Part shown: piece after piece, positions 23,685 through 35,700 of the stretch
Numbering within the stretch: the first letter of the stretch is position 1
Layout: each line of letters starts with the position of its first letter
Source of the DNA: Glycine soja
Taxonomy: Eukaryota; Streptophyta; Magnoliopsida; Fabales; Fabaceae
DNA length: 64,000 bases
Assembly: GCF_004193775.1 (NCBI RefSeq)
Contig: NC_041011.1
Coordinates: 44,275,167 to 44,339,166, forward strand
Direction: 5' to 3'
Program-made: the position numbers and the translations under genes
The notes under the pieces: generated by a model
What the model was told of the DNA's origin: nothing
Databases searched by the model: none
What the model saw: the letters and a program-made list of their open reading frames with translations, nothing else

Positions 23685-26551
23685 TTATTGGAAATGTGGA
23701 GCAAACACTGCTAAGACTTCCTTGTAGACAGGTTTCTTGAAATCCACTGCCTGCACAAAGAAGACAAACCAAGTCATATATTGTACAGTACCCCATCTTA
23801 ATTGGCTTTGGACAAGTATGAAAAAAGTTGTCATCATCACGTATACTTACAAGCTCAATTACTTGTTCAGGTGATATCCATGACCATTCCCCAAACTCAG
23901 CTTTCTCAGTACCATCACCCAAAAGATTAATTTCTTGATCTTGCCCAGTGAACTTAAAAAGAAACCTGTGTGTGTATATCAAAAGTGTCAAAAACACTAC
24001 TTAAAGCCAAAACAAAATATCCCTTCTTCCATGCCTTCCAATTCTGATGCCTTGTCCCCTGCACTTATCCATAGTTGAACACACAACTATACAAGTATGC
24101 ATATAGGCATAACTCTAGAGCCTCATCATTGAATAGGAGGGTAAAAAAAATGTCAAAAATATTTATTGCCCCACAAATTGTTATATGATTGGTTCTAGGT
24201 TGTTAAACTTTATATAATATGGTTGTGTACAGTTCTTATGAGTTGTATTCTATCCAGACAGAGCATATTCAAGTGGTTACCATTTCTGCGCCTGACCCTT
24301 CCAATCAGATCCCCACTGAATATTTAATTTCTCCCTCACTTTTGGTGGGAAGTCATAAGTTAACCAATATGGTACCTACAACAGAAAGCCACCAAGATGA
24401 ACATTTATCATTATAACAAGGAAAAAGAAAAGTTGTTTTATCAGGATTTTATGCTAGATGAAAACTAATATTAGTGAGTGTATTAATTGACATTCATAGA
24501 TCAGATTACAATGATTAGATGTAACATTGTAACTCTAAAATAATTAGCAACTTTGAACGGGGGCTGGTTATTTTCTTCAACACACCTCAAAAGGCCTAAT
24601 TTAATTATTTTTTTTTAAAAGATTTTATAATTTCATTAAAACATCTTTACCTATTTCCATTTTTTGTTTTTACTTTTCCTATTTTCAAAAGTTTATACAA
24701 TATAGGGAAAAAACTTTTCTTGTTTCCTGTTTTCATTTTTTCCTCATAACTTTAGAAAATGGGAAACAAAGTGAAAAAAAAAAAACATTTTTCTCAAACC
24801 AAGTGGACCCTTAGATATTTAGATGTCTATGAACTCAAGATTCAAGAAAATTTTAAGGTAATGAGTTTTTAAGTTATGGTTATTAGGATAGGTCGAAGCA
24901 GGTAAGCTGTTATTTTCTCTACCATATCGTTATGTTCTTTCTTGTACCACTGTTCATGCTTGTGAGTTTCAGATTTCTCTCAACTTGCAACCTCCAGAAT
25001 AGATCTGTCCTTATACCAAATTGGAAAGCTGCCAACCTATCAAAATTCCTTTCCTTTCCTTCCATGAGAAACCAACTTCTAAGTTCTAACTATCTAACCT
25101 TAGACAATGTAAACTAAAATACTTCTTTGTTCTTTTCAAAGATAAAAGCATCGCATCCAATCAAATCAAACAAAGTTTAACACATACAATACCACACCTT
25201 CAGAAGACCATGTCCACTTCACTCATTCTAAAACCTCTAAAACTAATCAATAATAAATAACAAAGGATGCAACTATGATACAAAGTGCTCATATCCTTGT
25301 ATATAATAAAGCTACAAGCAGATACGGGTATCCTAAAAAGGTGAGATGCAACAATTTAACAACTAGAATCAAATGAACCAGTTAATAGAATGGTGAAAAC
25401 TGATTTGGCACTTACAAATTAACCACAACCAAGCATGTAATTTGTAGGGTGTTAGCAAGTAAAGAAATGTATAATTTGCACCTCAGCGATCACTTCTACT
25501 GAATTAACTCCTGTCTCTTCTCGTAACTCCCTGATAGCTGCATTTCTTGGATCCTCACCTTCATCAATACCACCCTAAAAGATGCCACATTTAACATGAT
25601 TATGTTACAAACTTACAGTACATCATCTCTTTCAGCAAAACAAAACACTGAATGAAAAGTAAAAGTGCAAACTCATCAGGTTTCCTTTTTTATTGTTTAT
25701 AAAATATCACAAATTTTGAAAAGAACCAATACCAATGATACCCCATGGCCATGGCCCATGTGAAAGTGCACCAACACTTCCAACGGAGCTATTTATTTAG
25801 TTACCATAATTTTTTTCAAAATCCTCACACTTGTGCAACATTATTCAATTGTTTAACACTTTTTTGGAAGAAAAAAAATATATTCATTTCGTGAAGAAGA
25901 TGATAATTTTTGAAAGTTGAGTTCAGGTTAAATTAACTAATTGGTCCCTGAACTATTTGAGAATTTTCAAATAGTTACCTGAACTAAAAAAAAAATCATT
26001 GAGTCCCTAAACTTTTAAAAAAAAAAGGTCCTGCCGTTAGTTTTTTGAATTTTTGTCACTGAAACCGCAAAAAAAGTATCATTTATGGCAGTTTTGAAAA
26101 CTAGAGACTCGACTAAAAAAGTAGTTTAGGGACTATTTAAAATTTCTAAAATAGTTCAAGGACCAACTGGTAATTAACCTTGAATTTTTTATTATTTGAA
26201 TTTATAGAGATAGATTGCAACAAAGAAGAATCACTGACCTGAGGCATTTGCCAAGCATTGGGAATGTCGAGCCTCGAAGCCGCGAAAATCTGCACAACAC
26301 AGATTGTTAAGCTTCAAAGAATAAGAATCGGAAACCAAAATCATAAGGATTAAGAAAGAACGAACCTTTTTGTGATTGTTCATGAGACAGATACCAACGT
26401 TCCTACGATAACCTTCTGGAGGAGCTTCCATCGTTGAGAATGAGAGTGGTAGCAAGGAGAATTTAGTGTGTTTCGAAGGGTATTTCGGGAAACGAAAAAT
26501 GGTGGAAGCAGAAGCAGGAGAATAAGAGTAAGCGAATCGGCATAAAGCCAT
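23685..26551 (-). CDS. Nudix hydrolase, chloroplast NUDT26/NUDT27 type
   Basis: Six exons: 26366-26551, 26239-26289, 25482-25574, 24281-24375, 23851-23965 and 23685-23750. They total 606 nt and encode 201 residues, all with GT-AG junctions. Residues 1-40 are Ser/Pro/Phe-rich with few acids, as expected of a plastid transit peptide. The mature part starts near [18 protein letters not shown]. The Nudix box spans residues 80-102 and fits G-x5-E-x7-R-E-U-x-E-E-x-G-U exactly, with G80, E86, R94, E95, E98, E99 and G101. The preceding WQMPQ and the later [17 protein letters not shown] are typical of the RppH/diadenosine-polyphosphate hydrolase branch, which in plastids cleaves Ap4A-type or ppGpp-like substrates. 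The ATG at 26551 is used; a nearby ATG is followed at once by TAA. Confidence 0.94.
25925..26181. mobile_element. MITE with long terminal inverted repeats in Nudix intron 2
   Basis: The left end GGTTAAATTAACTAATTGGT and the right end, read in reverse complement as GGTTAATTACCAGTTGGTCC, form imperfect inverted repeats. Pairing continues through GAACTATTT and CCCTAAAC for about 60 bp. Flanks TTGAGTTCA and TTGAATTTT may be an eroded 9-bp target duplication, which would fit a Mutator-like origin. The element lies in the 664-bp intron between exons 2 and 3. Confidence 0.7.
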
Positions 26552-26601
26552 TACATCAAGGGAACGGAAAGAGAGAGACAAAGTGCAAATTAGAAGGCTT
26601 T

Positions 26602-26628
26602 ATAATGGGCCATTTAAGCCCACTTAAT
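26602..26628 (-). promoter_or_regulatory. Site II-like TGGGCC elements upstream of the Nudix gene
   Basis: TGGGCC at 26606-26611 and AGCCCA at 26617-26622 sit about 55-70 bp upstream of the ATG. Such motifs are common in promoters of broadly expressed nuclear genes for organelle proteins. Function is inferred. Confidence 0.4.
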
Positions 26629-26639
26629 GGAAGGGGCTT

Positions 26640-27544
26640 GTTATTATCACTCCTTTTTAAATAAATAAAAAAATCACCCCATAAATCTTTTTAAAAGACT
26701 TAATTATTAATTTCATCTTCAGATTATTTTAAATAATTTAATTTGATTTTCAAATTTTTAAAACATTTAATTAGACTCAGGTTCTTAAAAATAAATTGAT
26801 TTGGTTTTCAAATTTTTAAAAGGTGAAGGTTCTCACATTTTTAAAAATGAATCAATATCTTTTCTAACTTTTTTAGAACTTAAAGAACAAACTGAACCAT
26901 TTAAAATATTTTAGAGACCAAATTGATTTTTTTAAAAATTTGATTATTAAATTAAGCTTTTTAAAAATTTGGGGTCAAATTCAACCTTCTAAGCCTATTT
27001 TTAATATGTAGTGTTGAGGGGAATCCTTTTATGAAAGTGTTGAGCGCGGACTCCAAGGCATCAACGTTTAATGAATTATGCTTGGTGTTTTTCTTGAGAA
27101 AAATTCATAAACCCCTATTTTTGTTTTCTGGAAAGTAAATTTTGGAAAGAGTTGTAACACTTATGAAAAGTAGTTTCTAGAAAGCATGATAGCATTTTCG
27201 AAAAGTAGTTTATGGAAGTATTAAGATTTCAATACTTTGCAAATCTAGATTTTAAAAAGGATCAATTTTGAGAATAAATAATTAAAATTACGCAAGGGAG
27301 GTGCATTTAGCAGTTGCCTTCGTAAACAAATAAAATGCAAAACCCAAGAAAGACATTATTGAAATTAGCTTGCAAAAAGGGTGGGAAATATAAACAACAT
27401 AAGAAGTTGTTAATCCATTAACCCACAAAACTACTAGCCTAAAAAATATGTGTCCCTTTATAATCAAAGGGGGACTTCTGGAAAATGTCATATAAAAACT
27501 TTTTGTATTGTGAGGATATCATAACCACAAAGTCGTGCATGTGC
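26640..27544. other. Intergenic DNA with repetitive AATTTTTAAA motifs
   Basis: From 26690 to 26995 the phrase AAATTTTTAAAA recurs many times on both strands with GGTTTTCAAA and GACCAAATTGATTTTTT between copies, suggesting a degenerate non-autonomous element. The minus-strand open frame at 27288-27491 has no recognised domain. No gene is supported. Confidence 0.4.
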
Positions 27545-28150
27545 GGATCGACTAATGAGTAAAGTAGAAATTTTGGTGGGTTAAGAGGTGTGTGTGTGTG
27601 TGCTCATGCCGATTGACTAATGAATGAAGGAGAAGTTTTGCTAGGTGAAGAGGTTTGTATGTGTGTGACTAATGAGTGAAGGATAGGTTTTGTTAGGTGA
27701 AGAGGAGTGTGTGCACGCGCACACACACACGAACACGCGACTAATGTGTGTAAAAGAAATTTTGTTAGGTGAAGAGAGGTGTGTGCGTAAGGAAGATGAT
27801 GTCTCTCAAACAAGGACATGTGTCTAAAACTTATGTGTGTGCGGCTATTGAGTGAAGGAGAAGTTTTGCTTGGTGAAAAGGAGTGTGTGTGTGTGGCTAA
27901 TGAGTGAAGAATAAGTTTTGCTAGGTGAAGAGAGGTGTGTGTGCGACTAGTGAGCAAAGAAGAAATTTTGCCAGGTGAGGTGGGTATGTGTTTGTGTGCG
28001 ACTAATGAGTGAAGGAGAAGTTTTGCTAGGTGAAGAGGTGTGTGTGCCCATGCGCAACTAATGCGTGTAAGAGAAATTTTGTTAGGTGAAGAGATGTGTG
28101 TAAGAAAGATGACGTCTCTCACAAACAAGAACACGTGTCTCAAACTTTAT
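27545..28150. repeat. GT-rich minisatellite, about nine units
   Basis: The phrase CTAATGAGTGAAGGAGAAG followed by TTTTGCTAGGTGAAGAGG and a variable GTGTGTG run recurs about nine times, starting near 27549, 27615, 27666, 27740, 27843, 27896, 27947, 28002 and 28055. Units are about 50-100 bp. A longer segment containing GATGATGTCTCTCAAACAAG occurs twice, near 27790 and 28108, which shows a higher-order duplication of about 315 bp. Confidence 0.85.
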
Positions 28151-28849
28151 TATTATACATAGTCAAACAAGGAGTTACCGTAAGCGATAAGAAAAGAAAA
28201 TTTATAATTTTTTATTTTATTTTTTAATCTTAACGGTTCTCATCTATAAAAACTTAATTTAATAGTCATAAATTTTACAATACACTTACGTCACTCCTTT
28301 TAAATGATGTACATTTAACTTACCATAAAATAAATGTATATGTTTATAAGAATATTCAACACTAAAAGCATTGACTGTATACTTTTTTTTTCTATGAATC
28401 TAGGATATCCCCAAATGAAAGTCATAGATTAATCCTTAAAAGTATTGAGATTTATTCAATTGATTTAAGAAGTTAACATTTTTCAATAAATATCTTTCAC
28501 TCCATAGATTGAGACATAGGATGTAATCTTAGATTATTTTTCAATAAAACTAAAAGTTTTGATTTATTTTCTAAAAAAATCAATTTATCTTTGAAAAAAA
28601 TCATTTTTATCTTTGAAGGGAGACAAGAAAGACAAGAAAAAGAACATAAAAGATTACAATATCAGGAAAGGCAGAAGCATAGCATCTGCTAAAAGCAATT
28701 CGTCCAGTCCCGGAAACAAGCTCCAGAATTAGGACCCATTTTTGCAAGGAAGTCTGCATAAGACTTTCCCTATCTCAAGGTGTCAACAAACTCCATATTC
28801 CATTCCCCCCTCAAGAAGTCTTTAATTGGTATTTGAAAACCAGTCATGA
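28151..28849. other. Intergenic DNA
   Basis: AT-rich sequence without recognised genes. A slightly less AT-rich patch at 28660-28830 shows no convincing reading frame. Confidence 0.4.
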
Positions 28850-29015
28850 AGAAGGATAAAGTTATTTTACAAATATTTTCTAATTTTTATTATTTCTTTA
28901 ATTTTCTTTAATTGAACAAAAAATATCATATCATGTGTCAAAATACTAGCAGATGTTAATGGACTGCATATAATAATTAAGTTATCAGTATAGTTTATTT
29001 TAAAAATTTATTAAA

Positions 29016-29093
<78 letters not shown>

Positions 29094-29260
29094 CATTTCA
29101 TACCGAATTTTTCATTCATTAATCGGAGCTTTGAAATAACATTGTATGCTATTTTTAATCGTAAATTTTACATTTGTTATATTTATAATCTATAGTCACT
29201 CAGAGTACATGTCTCAGACTTTCATATATTCTTCCCATTATTGTTTTTTTCTTTGTCAGA
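28850..29260. repeat. Repeat block shared with the 22-kb region
   Basis: Motifs TTTACAAATATTTT, TGTGTCAAAATA, GTATAATAATTAAGTTAT-like and TTTATAATCTATAGTCACTC appear in the same order as at about 21970-22330, where the last reads TTTATAATCTAGAATCACTC. The block precedes the unrecognised gene here and its decayed copy at 22.7 kb, so the duplication included upstream DNA. Confidence 0.6.
29020..29089. repeat. Compound (CA)n(TA)n microsatellite
   Basis: About 31 bp of CA repeat (29020-29050) runs directly into about 39 bp of TA repeat. It interrupts the repeat block upstream of the unrecognised gene. Confidence 0.95.
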
Positions 29261-29263
29261 AAA

Positions 29264-31250
29264 ATGAGTGACGACCTTCCTTTGGATTTAGAAAAAGTGA
29301 AGTTTTTGCTACCTCCTTATCTTTTGAATGAACTATTTGGTGAAAGCCTTACTTCAGAAGACAGTCAAAATCAACCTACCAATGGTATTCTCATTAACGG
29401 TGAGGAAGAAGTCATTGTTCGAGTAGCTAGTTTTGATAATCAACAATCAAATCAACTTGTTCCCATTTACCAGGTTTTGATCTGTTTCTTCCATCTTCTG
29501 TTGACTCAACTTCTATCTAGCTTTAACATCCAATAAAATAAAAGAAAATGAGAAAAACTTATGAATAAGTTCCTTTTTTTTACATTTTTTTTATAATTAT
29601 GTTGTAATTAGGGTCACAATGGACCGACGGAAAAAATGTTATAAAAATAAAGGAGTCGCCCACTATAGTTTTTTAGGGAAAAAATATAGAAAAATAAGAA
29701 ATAAAACTTTTTAAAAGAAACAGTATTTGAAAATCACTAATTGAATGTACCAAAATAATATAATCTTAAATTTATTAATTTATTTAAAAACAGTATTTTT
29801 TATTTGAAACAAATTTTTTATTTTTAGAAAAAAGAATTATTATTATTTATGTTCTTAGATCCATAAGGGTGACTCTTGATCATACGTATCCCTGCATGCA
29901 ATCTAAAATCATGGCAAATTTTAGGTTGGACCTAGTGATTAAGTTGTCCCCAAATGGAACGAAAATTAACATCTGCCAGATTTGAATTTGAAAAACATCA
30001 ACCATCTAGATCAAATTTAGAAAGTCTTGCATGAAATTTGAATTGAATGTCTGAATATGATTTTGTGAGAATTGATATTTTTGTTTACACTCACAAAACA
30101 CACAAAGAGAAGGATTAAATAACAAGTTTGTAGAGATGATTTTTTTTTTCATTTCATCAATTTATCTCTACCATCACCATCGCACTCTTTTGTTGCTCAT
30201 GACTCTCTTTCAAGATTGAATTGGACACCTCCTTTTGGGCGAACCTCTATAACTATATTTTTCAATTCTATTTCAAATTCTAAATCTCAATTTATTTCAC
30301 ACTTCAAACTCGAGTCCACTCCAAATATTAAATTGATATTATAATCAGCAAAAAATTCTATGATGTGAGTGTTAATTAGTTTGGTGTTGATTTTATATAT
30401 TTTTTCAGGGTGTTGAGGAAAATGTGCAAACTTTACCAATGCATCAAAGATACACTTGGGCACAAATAGTTAAAGGAGAGCACAAAAACAATGACTTTTT
30501 AGTAGGGACAAGGGCATCCTTTTCTCCTTTGATACCCACTCTAAGATGTCAGAAATCAGAAGGTAAGGAAATATTTCTAAATATGAAAGAACAACAACAA
30601 ACAACAAACAGGATGTGAAATAGAAAGGTGTCACTACAAATTTATTAAAGTATATGACTTTCTTCATTTACGACTTTTGTTAGGAGTGTTCCTTAATTGG
30701 ATTCAGATCACCAGTGCCACCAATAAAATTTTCACACGTCATTTAAAAATTAATCTGTACATTTTTGCATTTCCCATATTATCCATAAGACCTTGACATA
30801 CTCAATAACACCGTTTCGCATTATAGAGGAAATACAAAAAATGTACAGGTGTATTTTTAAATGAAGTGCCTAAAATTTATTGGTGAGACATGAAATGAGA
30901 CACGTTGTGAGTCTAGTGATCTGAATTTTGTTAGCTGTTTTGATTTAATTTTCAAGACCAACCATGACCTAAACTAATAATATTTGATAAGTTTTAGATA
31001 AAATTTTATACATATCATTCTAATACATAACACGTAATCTTGCTAAGAAAATTTATATATATAGTTTGTAAGGTAGGGAAAACAGAAGAAAATTATAAAA
31101 AAAAAGTATTATATTAATGACGAAAGCGGTGTGTAATAAAGTTGAGTGGTTTGTTTCATGATATTTGGAATCGTGTTTATTTTTCTAGGTGGAAAGAGCA
31201 AGCAAGATCAAAAAGCAAGCTCCTCTGGAAATGGAGCTATGCGGAAGTAA
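29264..31250 (+). CDS. Unrecognised small protein, three exons
   Basis: I do not recognise this family. Exons 29264-29473, 30409-30562 and 31189-31250 join with GT-AG sites to give 141 residues. The product begins MSDDLPLDLEKVKFLLPPYL, is acidic in its first half (NGEEEVIVRVASF), then reads MHQRYTWAQIVKGEHKNNDF and FSPLIPTLRCQKSEG, and ends Ser/Lys-rich. There is no signal peptide or membrane segment. In exon 3 another frame is open from exactly the acceptor to a stop at 31336-31338 and looks more protein-like (ends NNEVPLPEVEPCQENNKR...). Using an acceptor 10 bp downstream (exon from 31199) would join that frame and give 167 residues. Either the gene is spliced that way or it has lost its frame. 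Decayed relatives lie at 22.7 and 44.0 kb. Confidence 0.5.
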
Positions 31251-31338
31251 AAGGAATCTAAATCCTAACAATGAGGTGCCATTACCTGAAGTTGAACCGT
31301 GTCAAGAAAACAACAAAAGAAACAATAAGGATGTGTGA

Positions 31339-32765
31339 ACTTGTTATCATAATGTTTTTTTTTTTCCTCTAGCCAAATTTGTTGTGGGTTGTAGGCTTTG
31401 GTAAGTGGATGTAAAAGGCTTAGATTCAATTCAAGCTTTTAAAATAATATTCAAGTGTAGTTTGTACAGATTTATTTTGCAGTTTAAGTACTTCAAATGG
31501 CTATGGTCACATTAGACTATAAAAACTCCTCTTCAAATCATGTTTAAAACGATCCATGCCAGCTCTTTATTTTTTTTTTTGGATGAATTTAGAGTGTGTT
31601 TGATTTAGAGAAAAAAATAAAAAAGATAAATTTTTGAATTAATATAGAACGTAAAAGGTATGAGTTTCATGAAATAAAATATAAAATTTCTTTGACATAT
31701 TATTTATCTCTTTCATAACAAATACATTTTTAAGTAGAGTCGACCTATTTTATTATCTCTAACAAAAATTAAATGAGTAACGAAGAAGATTGAATGAGAG
31801 GCAAAAAGATGGTTGAGAAAAATATTGAAAAGGACGTGATAACTTGTAAAACTTAACATTATTTTTTTCTATTTGAATAGTGAGTTAAAGTGATTTTAAA
31901 AATTATTTCAAAATTTTAGTTTGAAAATAAAAATGAAAAGATTTCCATCACTCCAAAAAGAGCTGAAGTCACACAAATCCAATAATGTCATTAAATGTTT
32001 AATATTGTATACTCTTTAGTTTATTTTAAATCTTTTTTTAGGGAAGTTTATTTAAAGACTTAAACTTATTAATTTATGTACTACAAGTGTAGATCCATTG
32101 AATTATTTTAAAAAATATTTTTACCTTATTTAAAAGAACATATTACAAAATAAGAATACTAAATTTTTTTAAACGGAAAATCATTTTCACTCATACTTGT
32201 AATTATTATTACTACTTTAAAAAACAGTCTCTAATGACAAGCTCGTTATTTTGTTAGTTAAATTTCAAAAATGACAATGAAAATGCGATGTGGAACATTA
32301 TGAGTTATCACTGAAACAAATGTATACTTATTGATTCCATGTGGAAAAGGGGAGCCTATTTTACACATAAAACAATTTCTTTTTTGTTAAGAACAACAAA
32401 ATTGTTGTTGAAGACTTGAAGGAGTAAGATTATGGTATAAAACAATTCAAAAAGCATGGGAAACAAAATAATAATGCAACAACTATTTCATCTACAACCA
32501 ACCAAGTCCAAACATATGAATCTTAAAAACACAGCTAATTGAGTGTTTTTTTTTTATTCGTAGAAAAATAATCCGTGACAACAGTGGAAAGACCAGAAAA
32601 GTGTGGGACCATCCCTAACATCACCTTCACAGCTTCTACCGATTGTTGAAAAAAAAGACTCTACCAGCAATAGCCTCTGATTTCTTCTTTCACTTTCTTT
32701 AGGTTATGGTTTTCTCAGAAGATTGAACTTAAACAAAAACAACAAGAAAGAAAGAAAGAAAGAAG
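31339..32765. other. Intergenic region upstream of EXO70A1
   Basis: The left part may be the 3' untranslated region of the unrecognised gene. The last 120 bp, with a purine-rich GAAAGAAAGAAAG run just before the ATG, is the probable EXO70A1 leader. No other gene is seen. Confidence 0.5.
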
Positions 32766-35700
32766 ATGGGAATTGCAGTGGGAGGTGTTGATTTGCTGAG
32801 TGAAAAAGCGGCGATGATGAGAGAGTGTCTGCAGAAGAGTGAAACCATCACAGACAACGTCGTCACCATTCTCGGTTCCTTCGACCACCGTCTCTCCGCC
32901 CTCGAAACCGCCATGCGTCCAACTCAGGTACCCTTTTTCTTCTTGCCCATTAAATGGGCGAGATTTTGGGAGCGAGTTTGCTTTTTTTGGCTTCAAAATG
33001 GGGTTTTGGGAAATGAGTTGACTTTTCTTTGACTTGGGTGCAATGGGGATTTGTTTTGGAGGGGGTTGTTCGTTTTTGAATTGGGGATCTGAAGGGTTGT
33101 TAAAAGTTGGATCTTTTCCATTTGTGTATGCAGATTAGAACTCACTCTATTAGGAAGGCTCATGAGAATATTGATAGGACTTTGAAGGCTGCGGAGGTTA
33201 TATTGGCTCACTTCGATCAATATCGTCAGGTTGGTTTTGTTTTGGTGCTACCGTGATCCGTTTCTCATAATGTGTCTTATTTTTTATTATTTAAATTAAG
33301 TTGCTCTTTGTTGAATTGATGAATTGAAATTACAATATCAGATTCTCTGTCACCGTGAATGTGTTACTAAATTCAGGTTAAAGTATTTATCTTTTTATTT
33401 AGAAAAGGATTGCATGACTCATTTCTGCTTGTCACTTGTATGTTTTTGTTGTTGCAATGCGACTTATATTCATTTTAGCTTTGTTTCTATAATCTAGTGG
33501 AGGACATGCTTGTTGCAAATGTTTGCTTTGGTCAATTGCAAACCTGAAGGTCTGACCCTTGTCTCATTTGGTCAACTTAACTGATCTGTGCATTATGATG
33601 TTATTGCAAATTTTGTTTTTGCTTTAATACAATGTTATTGAAATCATTCAAAAAAAGATGAAAGACAAGATGTGTTGAAGTTGAACCAGAAGCTCACACA
33701 CAATTCTCAACAAAATGTCCAAGAACATGCCTTGAACAACTACAAAATTGTTAGGAATCTTTTTTTTTATCAGTAAATTGCTAGGTATCTGGAGCAGCAA
33801 AAGAAAGGTGTTCTGGAATACTTTGGAAAAGAAAGGTGCTCACATGACTTATATCCAGGCTACAGGACATGTATGATGTGGTGACTACTGGTGAAAGACC
33901 TCCAAGAAAGAACACTAAGGACTTAACTGCAGGAATAGGATTACATCAAGTGCCCTTAAGTCCTTACTTGTTTACTCTTGTCATAGATGTGTGTGCTTAC
34001 TAGTGACATACAAAAGAGTATCCCTAATTGCTTGCTTTTTGTGGATGATATAGTTGTGATTAAAGAATGTAGTGAAGCAGTTAAATTTAAACTTGAGCTT
34101 TGGAGACAAACTCTAGATTATCCCTAGTTGCATGCTTTCTGTGGATGATATAGTTGTGATTAAAGAATGTAGAGAAGCAGTTAAATTTAAACTTGAGCTT
34201 TGGAGACAAACTCTAGATTATCACTAGTTGCATACTTTCTGTGGATGATATAATTGTGATTAAGGAATCTAGAGAAGCAGTTGAATTTACTCTCAAGCTT
34301 TGGAGACAAACTTTGGAATCAAAGAGTTTTCGCTTAAGTAGGAATAGCACAGAGTATACACATTAAAGTTTTAGCAAGAGATGACAAATATGACTTGGAT
34401 GTAAAAATGGGAGAGGATGTAGACCACAAGTTTCTAAGTTTAAATATCTGAGATAAATATGACGGGGAAACTAATGAGATGTCACCCACAGGATGCGACA
34501 GGATGACTAAAAAGGAAAAAGATGTTCAAGATTATTTGGGATCACAAAGTACCTATCAAGTTCCAAGATAAGGTTTATTGTATTGTTATACTTCTGAGTA
34601 TACTCTGTGATAGTGAATGTTGGACTTTAAAGGGACAACATGAGAAAAAGGTGGGAGTAATGTTAATGAGAATTTTAAGATGGATGCATGACCACAAAAG
34701 AAAGGACATGATATAAAATGATTGTGTATGACAGCATGAGGAGATATTGGTGTGGCATGGTTTGAGGAAAAGATGACAGAAAATATGTTAAGGTAATTTG
34801 AACACTTACAAAGCAAGCCATTAGAGGCACTGGTGGGGAGAGTACATTGAATGGTATTTAGTCCTGTGACAAAGGAGAAGGGGACAGAGAGACCAAGAAG
34901 GACAATGGAGAAGGTTGTTAGGGGGATCTCATGCTGAATAATAATATCTCTGGAGATTTGGTCTTTAATTGAGCCAAATGACTTCATATGCTATATGTTG
35001 CTAACCTTACCTAGTAGAATAAGGCTTTTATTGTTGTAGTTGTTGTTTTCTTTTCTCCTCCAAGTCATGTCTTCTTTTCCTATCTTTTTTTATTGTTTTG
35101 AAGTGCTTTCTGTTGGGCTGAACTTTGATAAAGTTGGGAAGAGAAAAAATTTCGTATGCTCGTACTTAAAAAAAAATTGATTTACAAGATGACAATTTCA
35201 GGACTTTTCTCCTCCTTTTTAAAAGATATGTGGTACATATATCTCATTTGCATTGTTTTATGTTTGCATTGATCTATTATACAGGCAGAGGCAAAAATAC
35301 TTAAAGGGCCACATGAAGACTTGGAAAACTATCTTGAAGCAATTGATAAGTTGAGAAGCAACATTCAGTTTTTTGGTAGTAAGAAGGGTTTCAAGAGTAG
35401 TGATGGCATTGTCGTGCATGCTAATAATTTGCTAGCTAAGGCTATTTCGAAGCTAGAAGATGAGTTTAGGCAGTTATTATTATCTTACAGGTATATATTT
35501 TTGTTCTTAATGTTCATCTTTTGGCTTGTCTGGTGAAAAATTTATTTGCATACATGAACTCAATAATCATTGATGGCTGTGTCAGATTGTCAGGAAAATG
35601 ATGTTTCATCAGATAAACCGATCACTAATGCTAAACCAGTTCAATTACCTGTGTAATAGTTGGTTCCTCCAACTGCTTGCTGCTAATATCTAACATTACT

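Noticed and set aside
27604..28143. 179-codon minus-strand frame rich in His, Leu and Ser
   Set aside because: It is the translation of the GT-rich minisatellite; repeated HSL and LHLAK phrases mirror the DNA unit.
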